Origin: Chloroflexi bacterium bin125
GTDB taxonomy: Bacteria > Chloroflexota > Dehalococcoidia > Bin125
Direction: 5' to 3'
DNA: 33,647 nt
NCBI GenBank assembly: GCA_002239025.1
Contig: MPNM01000028.1
Location: forward strand, 1-33,647
This document shows, in pieces, positions 23,343-32,308 of the stretch (within the stretch, counting starts at the first letter, position 1; each line of letters begins with the position of its first letter). A program made the translations under genes and the position numbers. The notes under the pieces are model-generated. The model searched no databases and was not told the origin of the DNA. It saw nothing but the letters and a program-made list of their open reading frames with translations.

Positions 23343-24755
23343 TCATTCAACAACGACAGCCGCGACCGCCTCCAATAGCCACCGAGCAATCGACGTCATC
23401 TCAGCATCCTGATTTGGCTGACCAAAGACCTGCACTCCCACAGGCATTCCCTCGACGCTCACCAGCGGCATCGTCACGGCCGGAGCGAAGAGCATCGAAC
23501 TGGGGAAGTTGAAGACTGGATCGCCGGTCGGTAGCGGGGCAAGCGGCTCGCCGGGCTGATCGCCTTGCCAAATGTGAGCGGGTCCGGGACACGACAGCGT
23601 GATGATCGCATCGGCCGATCCGGCCAGCGCTGCGTGCGCGGCCTGCGCAACTTCCCGCGACAGCATGGCCACGCGATAGTCGTCAACAGACATCGATTCG
23701 GCGTGCTCCAGCGCGGCCTTTGCTCGCTCACTGACGCCTTCCGGATGCTGTTTGACCAGATTGCGCGTGGCCCACTGATTCTCCCAGTTGGTGATCGAGT
23801 TGCAAACCGCGGCGGCATCGCTAATCGCGCACTCCAGCTCTTCAACCAGCCGATGATCACTTCGTCGCAGCAGTTGGATATCGAGGTCGGCCAGTTGATC
23901 CAGTACGGCAGCGAACCCCTGTTTGCTCGATGCATCAAGCCCGGCCCAGCCCTGCGTTTCCAGGACGATCAGCCGCTCCGGCTTGCGGGCTGCCGGCGTG
24001 GTCGAGGGGCCATTGAGTCCGGGCCAGCCGCGATCTCCGCCCGCTCTGCGGGCAATCTCGATAGCGACCTGCCACATATCCTCGATGCAGCCGGCGTGGA
24101 CGCCGTGGGTACTCATGCTGGTCGCTTGTCGCTCTCCTCGATTGATGCCTCCCTGGCTCGGCTTCAATGCGACATTGCCGCAATATCCGGCCGGTCTGAT
24201 GATCGATCCGCCGACCTGCGACCCGATTGCTGCGGGGATCATGCGCGCTGCGACCGCCGCCGCCGATCCCGACGATGAACCGCCGGGCGAGCGCTGAGAG
24301 TCGAACGGATTGGTCGTTGGACCGGGATGCGATCCGCCAAGCTCGGCCGTGACCGTCTTACCCAGGATCACTGCGCCGGCCTGGCGCAGCGCCCACACGG
24401 CCGCGTTGTCCCGCTGCGGGAAGTTGCCTCGGAACGCCTCGCAGCCGAACTCGGTCGGCATGTCCTTTGTCTCCAGCAAGTCCTTGATCCCGATCGGCAT
24501 GCCGTCAATCGGAGACAGAGGCTCACCAGCCGCCCAGCGCTGCGCGCTCGCCTCGGCCGAAGCGCGTGCCAGTTCAGGATTGAGATGGGCGAACGCCTGC
24601 ACCACCGGCTCTCGCTCCTCGATCGTGGCCAGGCAGCGCTCGAGGAAGTCCTGTGGACTGTCTTCGCCGGTCTTGAAGCGTTGCGCCGCGTCATGAAACG
24701 TCAGCGCTTCGTAGGTTGTTGGGTCGTATCTGGTTGAGGTGGACTTCGTCATCAT
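23343..24755 (-). CDS. amidase signature family hydrolase
   Basis: A 470-residue amidase (AS family) that hydrolyses amide bonds with a Ser-cisSer-Lys triad. Lys91 is in GIKDLLETKD, the cis-serine is in SPGGSSSGSAAAVAA (157-170), and the nucleophile Ser184 is in GSQVGGSIIRPAG. Most family members have T or S near the Val of SQVGG. The length is typical. The substrate cannot be told; GatA is unlikely because no gatB or gatC is adjacent. Start: ATG 24755 or 24752, both after GGAGG. It follows the polysaccharide deacetylase gene on the same strand after 87 bp and may be co-transcribed. Confidence 0.93.
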   Translation of the reverse strand: MMTKSTSTRYDPTTYEALTFHDAAQRFKTGEDSPQDFLERCLATIEEREPVVQAFAHLNPELARASAEASAQRWAAGEPLSPIDGMPIGIKDLLETKDMPTEFGCEAFRGNFPQRDNAAVWALRQAGAVILGKTVTAELGGSHPGPTTNPFDSQRSPGGSSSGSAAAVAARMIPAAIGSQVGGSIIRPAGYCGNVALKPSQGGINRGERQATSMSTHGVHAGCIEDMWQVAIEIARRAGGDRGWPGLNGPSTTPAARKPERLIVLETQGWAGLDASSKQGFAAVLDQLADLDIQLLRRSDHRLVEELECAISDAAAVCNSITNWENQWATRNLVKQHPEGVSERAKAALEHAESMSVDDYRVAMLSREVAQAAHAALAGSADAIITLSCPGPAHIWQGDQPGEPLAPLPTGDPVFNFPSSMLFAPAVTMPLVSVEGMPVGVQVFGQPNQDAEMTSIARWLLEAVAAVVVE

Positions 24756-24842
24756 CGAGCCTCCAGATCTTCACTGACAGCACGGTACAGACACGTCTGC
24801 TCATGCACTTCGATGCAGGTGAACATGGCAGCTGGCAGCCAC

Positions 24843-25688
24843 TCAAGCGGCAAGAGGCGTCTTCGAGCGGAACTCGGCGGCGACATCTTCCATCGTGCGG
24901 AAGCTCACGCCCTCATGGCTCATCATGTGCTCGATCAGCCGCTCCAGCATGAGCATCCGGCTGCCTTTGCCGATGCACTGCGGATGCATCGTCAGCACCA
25001 GCACTCCCGAACCGACCTTGCGGTAGAGATAGTCAAACTCGGCCGCCCAGATGTCGTAGACCTCGTCAGGCGAGCGCATCCCCTCGAGCCCGGTCCGCAG
25101 ATCATGAGTGAAGTAGGGCCAGTCGTCCAGATTCCAATCGAACGGCAACTGCACCAGATCGACCTCGCGACCAAACTCGTGCGGCGCATCTGTCCTGACA
25201 ACATCGCCAAGCCGGCAATACGTCGGCTGGTAGTCATTCGGCGCCATCGAGCTGTCGTACGAGAATCCATACTCCAGCAGCAGCTCGAGCCATCGTGTCC
25301 CGAGGTTGCCGCCGGGTAGTCGCTGGCCGACGGGTGGTCGACCAGAGATTCGCTCGATGCACTCAATCGAGCGCTCAAGAATGGCGCGTTCGTCCGCTTC
25401 GGCCCGTCCCGATGACGGCGCTTCGTGGCAATATCCGTGGTAACCGATCTCGTGGCCGGCCTCGGCGATGCGCTGGCAAATGCCGGGAAATGTGTCGATC
25501 GTGTGGCCCGGCATGAACCAGGTTGTCGGAATCTGCTGCTCGTCGAAGAGTTTGAGCAGGCGCTCCGCCCCAACTTCGCCAAACTCGCCACGGGCGATGA
25601 GGTTCGGCGACTTCGACTGTCGCGGACCAGTCCAGATAGAGATCGCGTCGAAGTCGAATGAGAGGCAGACGTTGACACCGTCAAGCAT
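24843..25688 (-). CDS. polysaccharide deacetylase family protein (NodB-like)
   Basis: A 281-residue NodB-homology protein. The metal and catalytic aspartates lie in SFDFDA (10-15). The zinc histidines are His84 and His88 in GYHGYCHE, and TMHPQ near the C-terminus supplies the last histidine. There is no signal peptide, so it may be cytosolic. Cytosolic members of this branch include allantoinase-like and formamide hydrolases rather than true polysaccharide deacetylases. The neighbouring amidase fits an amide- or allantoin-type substrate, but this is inference. Confidence 0.9.
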   Translation of the reverse strand: MLDGVNVCLSFDFDAISIWTGPRQSKSPNLIARGEFGEVGAERLLKLFDEQQIPTTWFMPGHTIDTFPGICQRIAEAGHEIGYHGYCHEAPSSGRAEADERAILERSIECIERISGRPPVGQRLPGGNLGTRWLELLLEYGFSYDSSMAPNDYQPTYCRLGDVVRTDAPHEFGREVDLVQLPFDWNLDDWPYFTHDLRTGLEGMRSPDEVYDIWAAEFDYLYRKVGSGVLVLTMHPQCIGKGSRMLMLERLIEHMMSHEGVSFRTMEDVAAEFRSKTPLAA

Positions 25689-25875
25689 GGGCGCAGTCTA
25701 CAAGCGCTCCCGGCGGTAGCTCGCTCCGATGCGATGTGCCCGTTCTCGCTGTGCTAGCTTGATTTTCCGCACCACCCGCTGAGGATTCTTCCATGATCCT
25801 CGAAGGCGCAGAGCGCAGGATTTCATCCTGCTGCAAGGCCCGTATCGACAGCACAGCAGGGCCAGGAGACGCACC

Positions 25876-26271
25876 ATGACTACAGACCAAGCGACAGTCG
25901 AAGCCGGATCAATTGCCTTCGCCATGCGCTACCGCGATGACATCGCTGGCGACGAAGGACTGTGCATCGAAGTCCGTGCCGATGTCGAGGGACATGACAC
26001 GGAGTTACTGCGCTTCGACTGCTTCCAGGTCGCGCCGCACTATCACTACGGTCCCGAAGCCGACGACGAACGCCTAATGCTCGACCTGACCGCCGCCGGC
26101 GATTCCCTCGACTGGACTCTGAGTTGCTTCGAGCGGGGGCGCCTGCGCTCAATGATCGAGCGTGCCGGATATCCGTCGGTGGCAAGCGGGCTGGATGAGG
26201 ATGTCGTCGCGGGCGCAATACCTAAGGTCGTCAGCAAGGCACACGAAATCGTGGATTCCCGGGCGAGCTAG
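25876..26271 (+). CDS. conserved-looking hypothetical protein
   Basis: A 131-residue acidic protein with a good ribosome-binding site (AGGAGA six bases before the ATG). I do not recognise the family. It shows alternating strands (IEVRADVEGHDTELLRF), the aromatic/His cluster FQVAPHYHYGP, and a helical C-terminal half. There is no signal peptide or membrane span. It is divergent to the deacetylase gene (187 bp between starts). Codon pattern and length look like a real gene. Function unknown. Confidence 0.75.
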   Translation: MTTDQATVEAGSIAFAMRYRDDIAGDEGLCIEVRADVEGHDTELLRFDCFQVAPHYHYGPEADDERLMLDLTAAGDSLDWTLSCFERGRLRSMIERAGYPSVASGLDEDVVAGAIPKVVSKAHEIVDSRAS

Positions 26272-26306
26272 GGTCGGTTTCCGTCGTAGAATTCATCACA
26301 AATGCT

Positions 26307-26458
26307 TCGTCATACCCGCGCTTGACGCGGGTATCTCGCAGTGGCCAGAACACTGACCGATCAATCGAGACTGCTTGCTACTAGATGCTGCCCTGAGGCC
26401 AATGCTATTGATGAGAAGTGCTCAGCGATATTCCCGCGTCAAGCGCGGGAATGACGAA
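26307..26458. repeat. inverted-repeat pair, CGTCATTCCCGCGCTTGACG type
   Basis: A left copy at 26307-26344 and an inverted copy at 26423-26458 share CCCGCGCTTGACGCGGG with matching flanks (CGTCAT outside, TATCTCGC or TATCGC inside). They frame about 80 bp, forming a MITE-like or bidirectional-hairpin unit between two convergent genes. Each arm also folds on itself (CCCGCG / CGCGGG). A half copy recurs at 29160-29197. Confidence 0.85.
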
Positions 26459-26508
26459 GAAGTTGTTGGCGGTTGTCGCCCAATTGAACAGGCCGAGGGT
26501 CATTGAAC

Positions 26509-27129
26509 TTACTCGTCCGGCTGCTCAGCCTGCAGCGCGTCCAGCACCACACGACCTCTCGGCGACAACTCGTATCCGACCTCAAGACTGATCGTCAGAC
26601 CAAGCGCCTTGAGCTTGCGTATGTCGGCCTTGAACTTCGCCGTCTCGCGACCTTGATCGGCCGCCAACTCAGCGGCCCGGCGACCCGGAGTTGACGCGAT
26701 CGCCTCTAGTGCTGCTTGCGTCCACGGTCCGTGTTGGGAGCGTGCGTCCATCTGTCCGAGGCGCTTCGTGACTGCGACCAGTTCTTCAGAATCGAGACCA
26801 GCCTCGGCCGCGAGAATCTTGCGCGGATCATCCTGCTCACCCAGGCAGTGGAATGCGACGCGATAGAGCGGTGCGCTTGCATCTCCTGACTTGCGCTGGT
26901 TGCGTTCAATCGCCATCAGCACAGCGTCAGCAGAGTCATGACCAGCCGCCCACGCGTCCTCCACCGAAATCTGCGACGGCTCGATCTGATCCACCGAGGT
27001 CACTTCGATCACATATTCGCCAACACGGTATCGGCCACCCGGCCGAGCCTGGGCTCGGCGCCAGTGGCGAAACGTCAGCGTCAACTCACCACGCGCAATG
27101 GCATCCTTATCGCCTTGTCGAAACTGCAT
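26509..27129 (-). CDS. ASCH-domain-like protein with C-terminal winged-helix-like part
   Basis: A 206-residue protein. The N-terminal ~75 residues (GELTLTFRHW, then GGRYRVGEYVIEVTSVDQI) resemble the ASCH fold, an RNA-binding beta-barrel related to PUA. The C-terminal half (TQAALEAIASTPGRRAAELA, KFKADIRKLKALGLT, YELSPRGRVVLDAL) looks like a winged helix that would bind DNA. The start at 27129 is chosen because upstream residues of the longer frame look random. It is divergent to the carboxylase gene with 148 bp between starts. It may be a regulator; the target is unknown. Confidence 0.75.
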   Translation of the reverse strand: MQFRQGDKDAIARGELTLTFRHWRRAQARPGGRYRVGEYVIEVTSVDQIEPSQISVEDAWAAGHDSADAVLMAIERNQRKSGDASAPLYRVAFHCLGEQDDPRKILAAEAGLDSEELVAVTKRLGQMDARSQHGPWTQAALEAIASTPGRRAAELAADQGRETAKFKADIRKLKALGLTISLEVGYELSPRGRVVLDALQAEQPDE

Positions 27130-27277
27130 CTGCGGACCACTTCTACTTTTGCCGAACCCCTTGATTCTCGCGGATCGGCACGGGATCGTCGTGTTCCCTC
27201 CCCAGCTAGCCTGACAGCAGTTTGCGCTCTGTCGCCATTGCGCATAGGTTCGCGTACGGGTTTCGAAGGAGTTAGCT

Positions 27278-28837
27278 ATGACTTGGCAGCAGGAGATTGA
27301 CGAACTGGCGCGACGACATGCGCTGAAGGAGGCCATGGGTGGTCCCGAGGGCATCGAACGCCAGCATCGACAGGGCAAACTGACTGTGCGTGAGCGGTTG
27401 GATTTGCTGGTCGATCCGGGCACGTTCGACGAGATGGGCAAGCTCCAGGGTCGCGCGAACTACGACGATCGCGGTGAAATGACCAACTTCACCCCGGTTA
27501 GCAGCGTGCGCGGTCTGGGCAAGGTCAACGGTCGGCGCGTCTATGTCCGTGGTCAGGACTTCACTGTTCGCGGCGGATCGGCGCGCACAGACGACGGCGG
27601 CGTCGATATTGGTCATGGCCACCCCGACCCGACCGAGTTGATGTTGCCCTCAGTCAACTTGATCGACGGCGCCGGCGGTAGCGTGACCGAGTTCTCCGAC
27701 CTGGGTCGCACATACATCCCCGATGGCGGACAGTTCGAGCGCTACTGCAAGGTGCTCAACATCGCGCCGGTCGCATCAGCCGTGCTCGGGCCGGCTGCTG
27801 GCGGACTCGCGCCCATACCGTGTCTCAGTCATTTCAGTGTGATCGCCAAAGGCACCGGTCAGGTCTTCCCCGGTGGACCGCCGGTCGTGAAAGCGGCGCT
27901 GGGACTCGACATCGACAAGGAAGAACTCGGTGGCCACAAGGTTCACACGAGGATCAGCGGCGTCGTCGACAACGTCGCCGAAGACGAGCCGGCAGCCATT
28001 GAGCAGGTCAAGCAGTTTCTCAGCTACTTACCCGACAACGTCTACGAGATGCCGCCGCGAGGCGACACCAGCGATGATCCCAATCGCCGCGACGAACGCC
28101 TACTCTCGCTGATCCCTCGAAACAAGCGACGACCCTACAACCCACGGGTGATCCTTGAGGGCGTGCTGGACGAGGGCTCGTTCTTCGAGATTGCGCCGGA
28201 TTACGGGTCTTCGCGGATCATCGGCCTGGCCCGCGCCCACGGCTATCCCGTGGGAGTGATGACCAACAACCCGAACCAGCGCGGCGGCTCGATGGATGTC
28301 GCCGCCGCCGAGAAGTCTTCGCGACTCGTGCAACTCTGCGACACCTTCCACATCCCCATGGTCGTGCTGATGGACGATCCCGGATTCCTGGTCGGACCAA
28401 TGTCGGAGGAGCAGGGCATCGAACGAGCAGGCTCACGGCTGGTCTACTCGATCGTCAACAGCAAGATGCCCTGGATTTCGTTCATCTGCCGACAGTCGTT
28501 TGGGCTGGCCGGGAGTCTCCAGTTTCGTCCCGGACCGCACCTGTTCCGCCGCTACGCCTGGGTCTCGGGACACTGGGGATCGATGCACATCGAGGGCGGT
28601 ACCAGCGCCGCGTTCCGCCGAGTGATTGAATCCGCGCCCGATCCGGAAGCGAAGCGGCTGGAGCTCGAAGAGACCTTCCAGCGAATCTCCTCGCCCTTCC
28701 GAACGGCGGAAGCGAGCGGTCTCGATCTGATCGACCCTCGAGACACACGTGCGCGCCTCTGCGACTTCGTCGAAATGGCGCAGGGAGTGATCAAGACCCA
28801 GCTCGGTCCCGGCTCCGGCCCAACCTTCCGTCCGTAG
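27278..28837 (+). CDS. acyl-CoA carboxylase carboxyltransferase (beta) subunit
   Basis: A 519-residue carboxyltransferase of the propionyl/methylcrotonyl-CoA carboxylase beta type. ERQHRQGKLTVRERLDLLVD and GTFDEMGKL form the usual N-terminus, GLGKVNGRRVYVRGQDFTVRGGS the first crotonase-like domain, and VILEGVLDEGSFFEIAPDYG plus MDDPGFLVGPMSEEQGIERA the second. It transfers CO2 from carboxybiotin to an acyl-CoA. No biotin carboxylase or biotin carrier gene adjoins, so its partners are elsewhere. The start has AAGGAG upstream. Which acyl-CoA it uses cannot be read from the sequence. Confidence 0.93.
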   Translation: MTWQQEIDELARRHALKEAMGGPEGIERQHRQGKLTVRERLDLLVDPGTFDEMGKLQGRANYDDRGEMTNFTPVSSVRGLGKVNGRRVYVRGQDFTVRGGSARTDDGGVDIGHGHPDPTELMLPSVNLIDGAGGSVTEFSDLGRTYIPDGGQFERYCKVLNIAPVASAVLGPAAGGLAPIPCLSHFSVIAKGTGQVFPGGPPVVKAALGLDIDKEELGGHKVHTRISGVVDNVAEDEPAAIEQVKQFLSYLPDNVYEMPPRGDTSDDPNRRDERLLSLIPRNKRRPYNPRVILEGVLDEGSFFEIAPDYGSSRIIGLARAHGYPVGVMTNNPNQRGGSMDVAAAEKSSRLVQLCDTFHIPMVVLMDDPGFLVGPMSEEQGIERAGSRLVYSIVNSKMPWISFICRQSFGLAGSLQFRPGPHLFRRYAWVSGHWGSMHIEGGTSAAFRRVIESAPDPEAKRLELEETFQRISSPFRTAEASGLDLIDPRDTRARLCDFVEMAQGVIKTQLGPGSGPTFRP

Positions 28838-28956
28838 ACGGGCTGTTGATGGTTGGTTTCGAACACATGAGGCGGTGCGTACAAATCACTACCTCGCCGA
28901 TACGGAGCGGGACCCCTCAGCCTTCGGCAGGCGGCAGGTCCCCCTGCGAGAGATTC

Positions 28957-29131
28957 TCCCCTTCTCCCCCCTTGCGGGGGAGATGCCGAAGGCAGAGGGG
29001 GGGTTCCCTGCCTGGTGGCCCTATCTGGTCGTCGCCAGCCAACCCCCCCTCTGTCACTCTGTGACATCTCCCCCCGCAAGGGGGGGAGAGGGGAATCGGA
29101 GGTTGTGCATCGGTCTCTGCAAGGGGGAGCG
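28957..29131 (+). repeat. dispersed ~135-bp inverted-repeat element, copy 3, with tails
   Basis: Core 28957-29096 with the same arms and CCCTATCTGGTCGTCGCC centre. The right tail (GGAATCGGAGGTTGTGCATC and a G-rich block) resembles that of copy 1. On the left, 28912-28953 looks like the reverse complement of the outer tail of copy 1 (CCTCAGCCTTCGGCAG), so the full unit may reach about 28912-29131. It lies between the convergent carboxylase and epimerase genes. Confidence 0.88.
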
Positions 29132-29159
29132 GAAAAGGCCGATCGGCTCACTCCCCTAT

Positions 29160-29197
29160 TCCGTCATTCCCGCGCTTGACGCGGGAATCTCGCTGAG
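29160..29197. repeat. half copy of the CCCGCGCTTGACGCGGG repeat
   Basis: CGTCATTCCCGCGCTTGACG followed by CGGGAATCTCGCTGAG matches the arms of the pair at 26307-26458. Here only one arm is present, directly right of repeat copy 3. It can form a short hairpin behind the epimerase stop at 29220 (minus strand). Confidence 0.85.
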
Positions 29198-29219
29198 TGG
29201 TGCTTAACCGTGGCGTGCC

Positions 29220-30158
29220 TCAGCCGACAATCGGCAAGCCCTCGTCGCGCCGGACTTCGTTGATCGTCTCCAGCACGCGCTGCTCGAAGGGGGCGTACTG
29301 GACTTCGAACTCCTCAACCAGCCGAGAGTTGTCCATCAGGTAGAGGCCCGAGGCGTCGTGCCCGCCCTCGTCCGCGCCGAACGTGATTTCTGCATTGGGC
29401 AGGTACTGCCTCACCGCGTCGGCAAGGTCGCCCATGCTCGTCGAGTGTCCGCCCGAGTTGTAGATGGCGTGAGCGGTCTCTTCTGCAAGCGTCACGCGCA
29501 CGAAGACCTCAGCAATGTCCTCGACGTGCAGCGGCAGCGTCATGGTGTCGCGATAGGGGAAGCTGACGGCCTCCTCTCGCGCAGGCAGCACCTGGCACTG
29601 GACGTGATTCATCGAGCCGCGCACCTTGTCGGGTCCGGTGATGTTGGCCGGCCTGATGCCCGTGATTGCCATGTCATAGGCGCGGTTGTACCAGTCAGCC
29701 TGGTGTTCGTTGAAGGTCTTTGAAACCGCGTAGATTCCGGTGCCGAGGCGAAGATCGTCCTCCGTCACCATACGCTCGCCGTGCAGGCGCTGAGGCCCGT
29801 AAACAGCGAGCGAGCTGGCGTAGATCACACGGCGAATGTCGAGAATCCGAGCCGCCTCGAAGCAGTTATCCATGCCCAGGATGTTGATTCGCACTTGCGG
29901 ATGCGGGTCGCGCTCGGATGCCCCGAGAACATAGGCGAGGTTAATCACTCGGTCCGGTTTCGCCGCGACCAGCGCCTCGACCACATCGTCCATCACCGTG
30001 ATATCGCCGTGCGTGATCTCGATCTTGTCTCGCAGAGGATCAAGGACCGGCGCGCCCGGATTGATGTCCATGCAGTGGACCTCATGTCCATGCTCGACCA
30101 GCCGTCGCATGACCCGTGGTCCGATGAATCCACTGCCGCCTAGCACTGCAATGCGCAT
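29220..30158 (-). CDS. NAD-dependent epimerase/dehydratase (extended SDR)
   Basis: A 312-residue extended SDR. GGSGFIG at 7-13 binds NAD. VINLAYVLGASE and IYASSLAVYG follow, the latter with the catalytic Ser, and Tyr/Lys are in GIYAVSKTFNEHQ. VEDIAEVFVRVTL is the usual C-terminal element. Typical substrates are nucleotide sugars, but many homologues act on other carbonyls, and the context (carboxylase, amidohydrolase) does not decide. The start at ATG 30158 lacks a strong ribosome-binding site. Confidence 0.92.
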   Translation of the reverse strand: MRIAVLGGSGFIGPRVMRRLVEHGHEVHCMDINPGAPVLDPLRDKIEITHGDITVMDDVVEALVAAKPDRVINLAYVLGASERDPHPQVRINILGMDNCFEAARILDIRRVIYASSLAVYGPQRLHGERMVTEDDLRLGTGIYAVSKTFNEHQADWYNRAYDMAITGIRPANITGPDKVRGSMNHVQCQVLPAREEAVSFPYRDTMTLPLHVEDIAEVFVRVTLAEETAHAIYNSGGHSTSMGDLADAVRQYLPNAEITFGADEGGHDASGLYLMDNSRLVEEFEVQYAPFEQRVLETINEVRRDEGLPIVG

Positions 30159-30316
30159 GTTGGGTTCACTTTCTACAGGAGATCAGTATCAGTTGGCGGC
30201 AATCTAGCACCGGCACAGTCCTCGAAGAGGGGACACATAGATCCTGCGCCAATTGCGTGAGGTAACGACCGAAACTAGCTCTCTCGTTGTACCCCCTTGT
30301 GAGACCGCCGCATGAG

Positions 30317-30520
30317 TCCCCTTCTCCCCCCGCAAGAGCCTGATGCATATCCTCCGATTCCCCTCTCCCCCCCTTGCGGGGGGAGATGTCACGGAGTGAC
30401 AGAGGGGGGTCGGTCGGTGAGTACCAGATAGAAGTTGCGGACAGCCCCCCTCTGCCTTCGGCATCTCCCCCGCAAGGGGGGAGAAGGGGAGTCATGCATC
30501 AATCTCCACAAGGGGCAGAG
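30317..30520 (-). repeat. dispersed ~135-bp inverted-repeat element, copy 4, with tails
   Basis: Core 30359-30491, in reverse orientation to copies 1-3. The GCCGAAGGC arm is on the right and the GTCACGGAGTGAC arm on the left, with CTATCTGGT in the centre when read on the minus strand. Tails with ATGCATATCCTCCGATTCCC (left) and a G-rich block (right) extend it to about 30317-30520. It lies behind the amidohydrolase stop and ahead of the epimerase start, both minus-strand genes. Confidence 0.88.
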
Positions 30521-30547
30521 GGGGAATCGGAATGTCGCTTCGCGCAC

Positions 30548-32005
30548 TCAGGTCCCGTTCGCCGACTCCTGCGCTATTGCCTCAGCGGCGGCGTCTTCGA
30601 CGATCGTTCCCTTGAAGAAGTCGTGGTTGTTGTGCGCATAGAGGCGGAGCTGATTGGTGAAGGCGAAGTCTCGGAAGTCCTCCGGGCTGATGACCCCGTT
30701 CTCGACCGGTTCGTAGGCTTCGGCGACCGCCGCCGACATGTCGGGCACGTCCCAGTGACCAAGGTCGGTGCTCATGAATGCGCGAATCTTGGCGCCGAAC
30801 GGGTTGACCTGATCATTGAAGGCCCAGGCCGTGATCGGGTCATCGGCCTCGCAGCCGAAGTAGAACGACGGGATGAAGCGGTCGTAGAAGTCTTCGGCAC
30901 GCTCGATGTTCATCGCGGCGAAGTTGTCCTTCAGCTCCGGTTCGACGTCGGGCGCGGTCATGCCCAGCGTCCGCGGCAGGTTGTCCAGCCTGCCCTCGGT
31001 CAGCTCGCCGCCGTAGCGACTGAATAGGTCTTGAGCCAACTCGACGTCGAGGTTGGCCGGGTCGAGGTTGTTCAGTTTGTCAATGCCGCGCTTCTCCCAG
31101 CGCGCGATGATGTCGGCATACACGCGAGCACCGTGCGCCACGCCGCCCTCGAGCAGCGCCACGCGCAGCTCGGGGAAACGGGTCGTCACGCCGCCCATCA
31201 GCATCGACTTGCAGAGCACCTCACCGGCCGCCGCGAAGTGACCGATGTGGTTGTACATGTAGTTCGTGATCGAGGAGCGGTCGGTGAAGCCCATCCCGCC
31301 CGAGTGCGAGGCGACCGCGAAGCCCAGGTCCAGGCAGCGCTGCCAGAACGGGTCGTAGTCGTAGTCGCTGTCGATCCCGAACGAGTCGATCCAAGTGACT
31401 CGATTGGCCAGCTCCGGATACTTCTCGGCCACGGCGGCGACGGGGCGCCTGACAAAGGCCGGCATCTGGGCCACTTTGAGACCCAGGGAGTGCGCGTGCT
31501 CGAGCTCGGCCAGTCCCTCTTCAGGGGTGTTCAGCGGGATCACGGCGGCCACGGTCATCCGATCGGAAAACTCGGTGTATTGATCCGCGGTGAACTCGTT
31601 GAAGGCGCGGCAGACGGCTTGACGTATCTCATCATCCTGCATGTGCGGAAAGCCGAGACCGATCGTTGGATAGAGCACCACGTAGTCCATGCCGACCTCA
31701 TCCATCCGCTCGTGCAGCAGACGTGGCATCATCGCCGTCGCGCGGTCCAACGTGTTCTCGGTCGGCAAGGCCCACCAGGGCGGGATCGTCACCCGCTCCG
31801 CGCGGCGCTCGTCCCAACTCATCGCCGCCCAGCGACGGCTGACGCTGGAGTCGCGATAGCGCTTGACGATGTCGGAGCCGCCAACGTCCTTGAGATAGTC
31901 AAAGAACGTCGGCATGAACTCGACGATGTGGGAGTCGCCATCAATGATCGGATGGTCGAGATGGGCACGGACGGCGGCAGAGGCTGATTCGGTGTTAGTG
32001 GTCAT
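30548..32005 (-). CDS. amidohydrolase family protein (amidohydrolase_2/ACMSD-like)
   Basis: A 485-residue metal-dependent TIM-barrel hydrolase or decarboxylase. IIDGDSHIVE at the N-terminus replaces the usual DxHxH, keeping Asp and His. VAAVIPLNTPEEGLAELEHA and VASHSGGMGF supply further metal-site residues, and FYFGCEADDPI and MSTDLGHWDVPD come near the C-terminus. Long members of this family act on aromatic carboxylates or cyclic compounds. The start has GGAGA upstream. The genes for the ERG4/ERG24-like protein, this enzyme and the epimerase run in the same direction with repeat elements between them. Confidence 0.9.
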   Translation of the reverse strand: MTTNTESASAAVRAHLDHPIIDGDSHIVEFMPTFFDYLKDVGGSDIVKRYRDSSVSRRWAAMSWDERRAERVTIPPWWALPTENTLDRATAMMPRLLHERMDEVGMDYVVLYPTIGLGFPHMQDDEIRQAVCRAFNEFTADQYTEFSDRMTVAAVIPLNTPEEGLAELEHAHSLGLKVAQMPAFVRRPVAAVAEKYPELANRVTWIDSFGIDSDYDYDPFWQRCLDLGFAVASHSGGMGFTDRSSITNYMYNHIGHFAAAGEVLCKSMLMGGVTTRFPELRVALLEGGVAHGARVYADIIARWEKRGIDKLNNLDPANLDVELAQDLFSRYGGELTEGRLDNLPRTLGMTAPDVEPELKDNFAAMNIERAEDFYDRFIPSFYFGCEADDPITAWAFNDQVNPFGAKIRAFMSTDLGHWDVPDMSAAVAEAYEPVENGVISPEDFRDFAFTNQLRLYAHNNHDFFKGTIVEDAAAEAIAQESANGT

Positions 32006-32082
32006 GGTGGGGTCTCCAACTCAGCTAGTGGTGTCGCTGAGGATAGTGAGTTGGCCAACCTGGCGTATCTGGGACGGGTCCA

Positions 32083-32286
32083 CTTCTCCCCCTTGCGGAG
32101 ACCTTCAAAAGCTCCCGAATCCCATCTCCCCCCTTGCGGGGGGAGATGGGATGGAGTGACAGAGGGGGGTCGGCTGACAATGACCAGATGAGGAATCCGA
32201 ACATCGGACCCCCCTCTGCCTTCGGCATCTCCCCCGCAAGGGGGGAGAAGGGGAGTTTTCAAGGGTCTCTTTGCGGGGGGAGAAGA
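32083..32286 (-). repeat. dispersed ~135-bp inverted-repeat element, copy 5, with tails
   Basis: Core 32122-32256, reverse orientation like copy 4. The left arm has diverged (GGGATGGAGTGACAG instead of GTCACGGAGTGACAG), while the right arm is intact. Outer G/C-rich blocks at 32083-32100 and 32262-32286 are inverted against each other. It lies 53 bp behind the stop of the ERG4/ERG24-like gene. Confidence 0.88.
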
Positions 32287-32308
32287 AAGCACGGCATCCT
32301 GCAATCAT

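Noticed and set aside
19744-30495. several short open frames inside the ~135-bp repeats
   Set aside because: They arise from the GC-rich repeat itself and recur in all frames; no protein is implied.
19750-32290. possibility that the repeats are a CRISPR array
   Set aside because: The copies are kilobases apart, arranged as inverted arms, with genes between them and no cas genes; spacing and structure do not fit.
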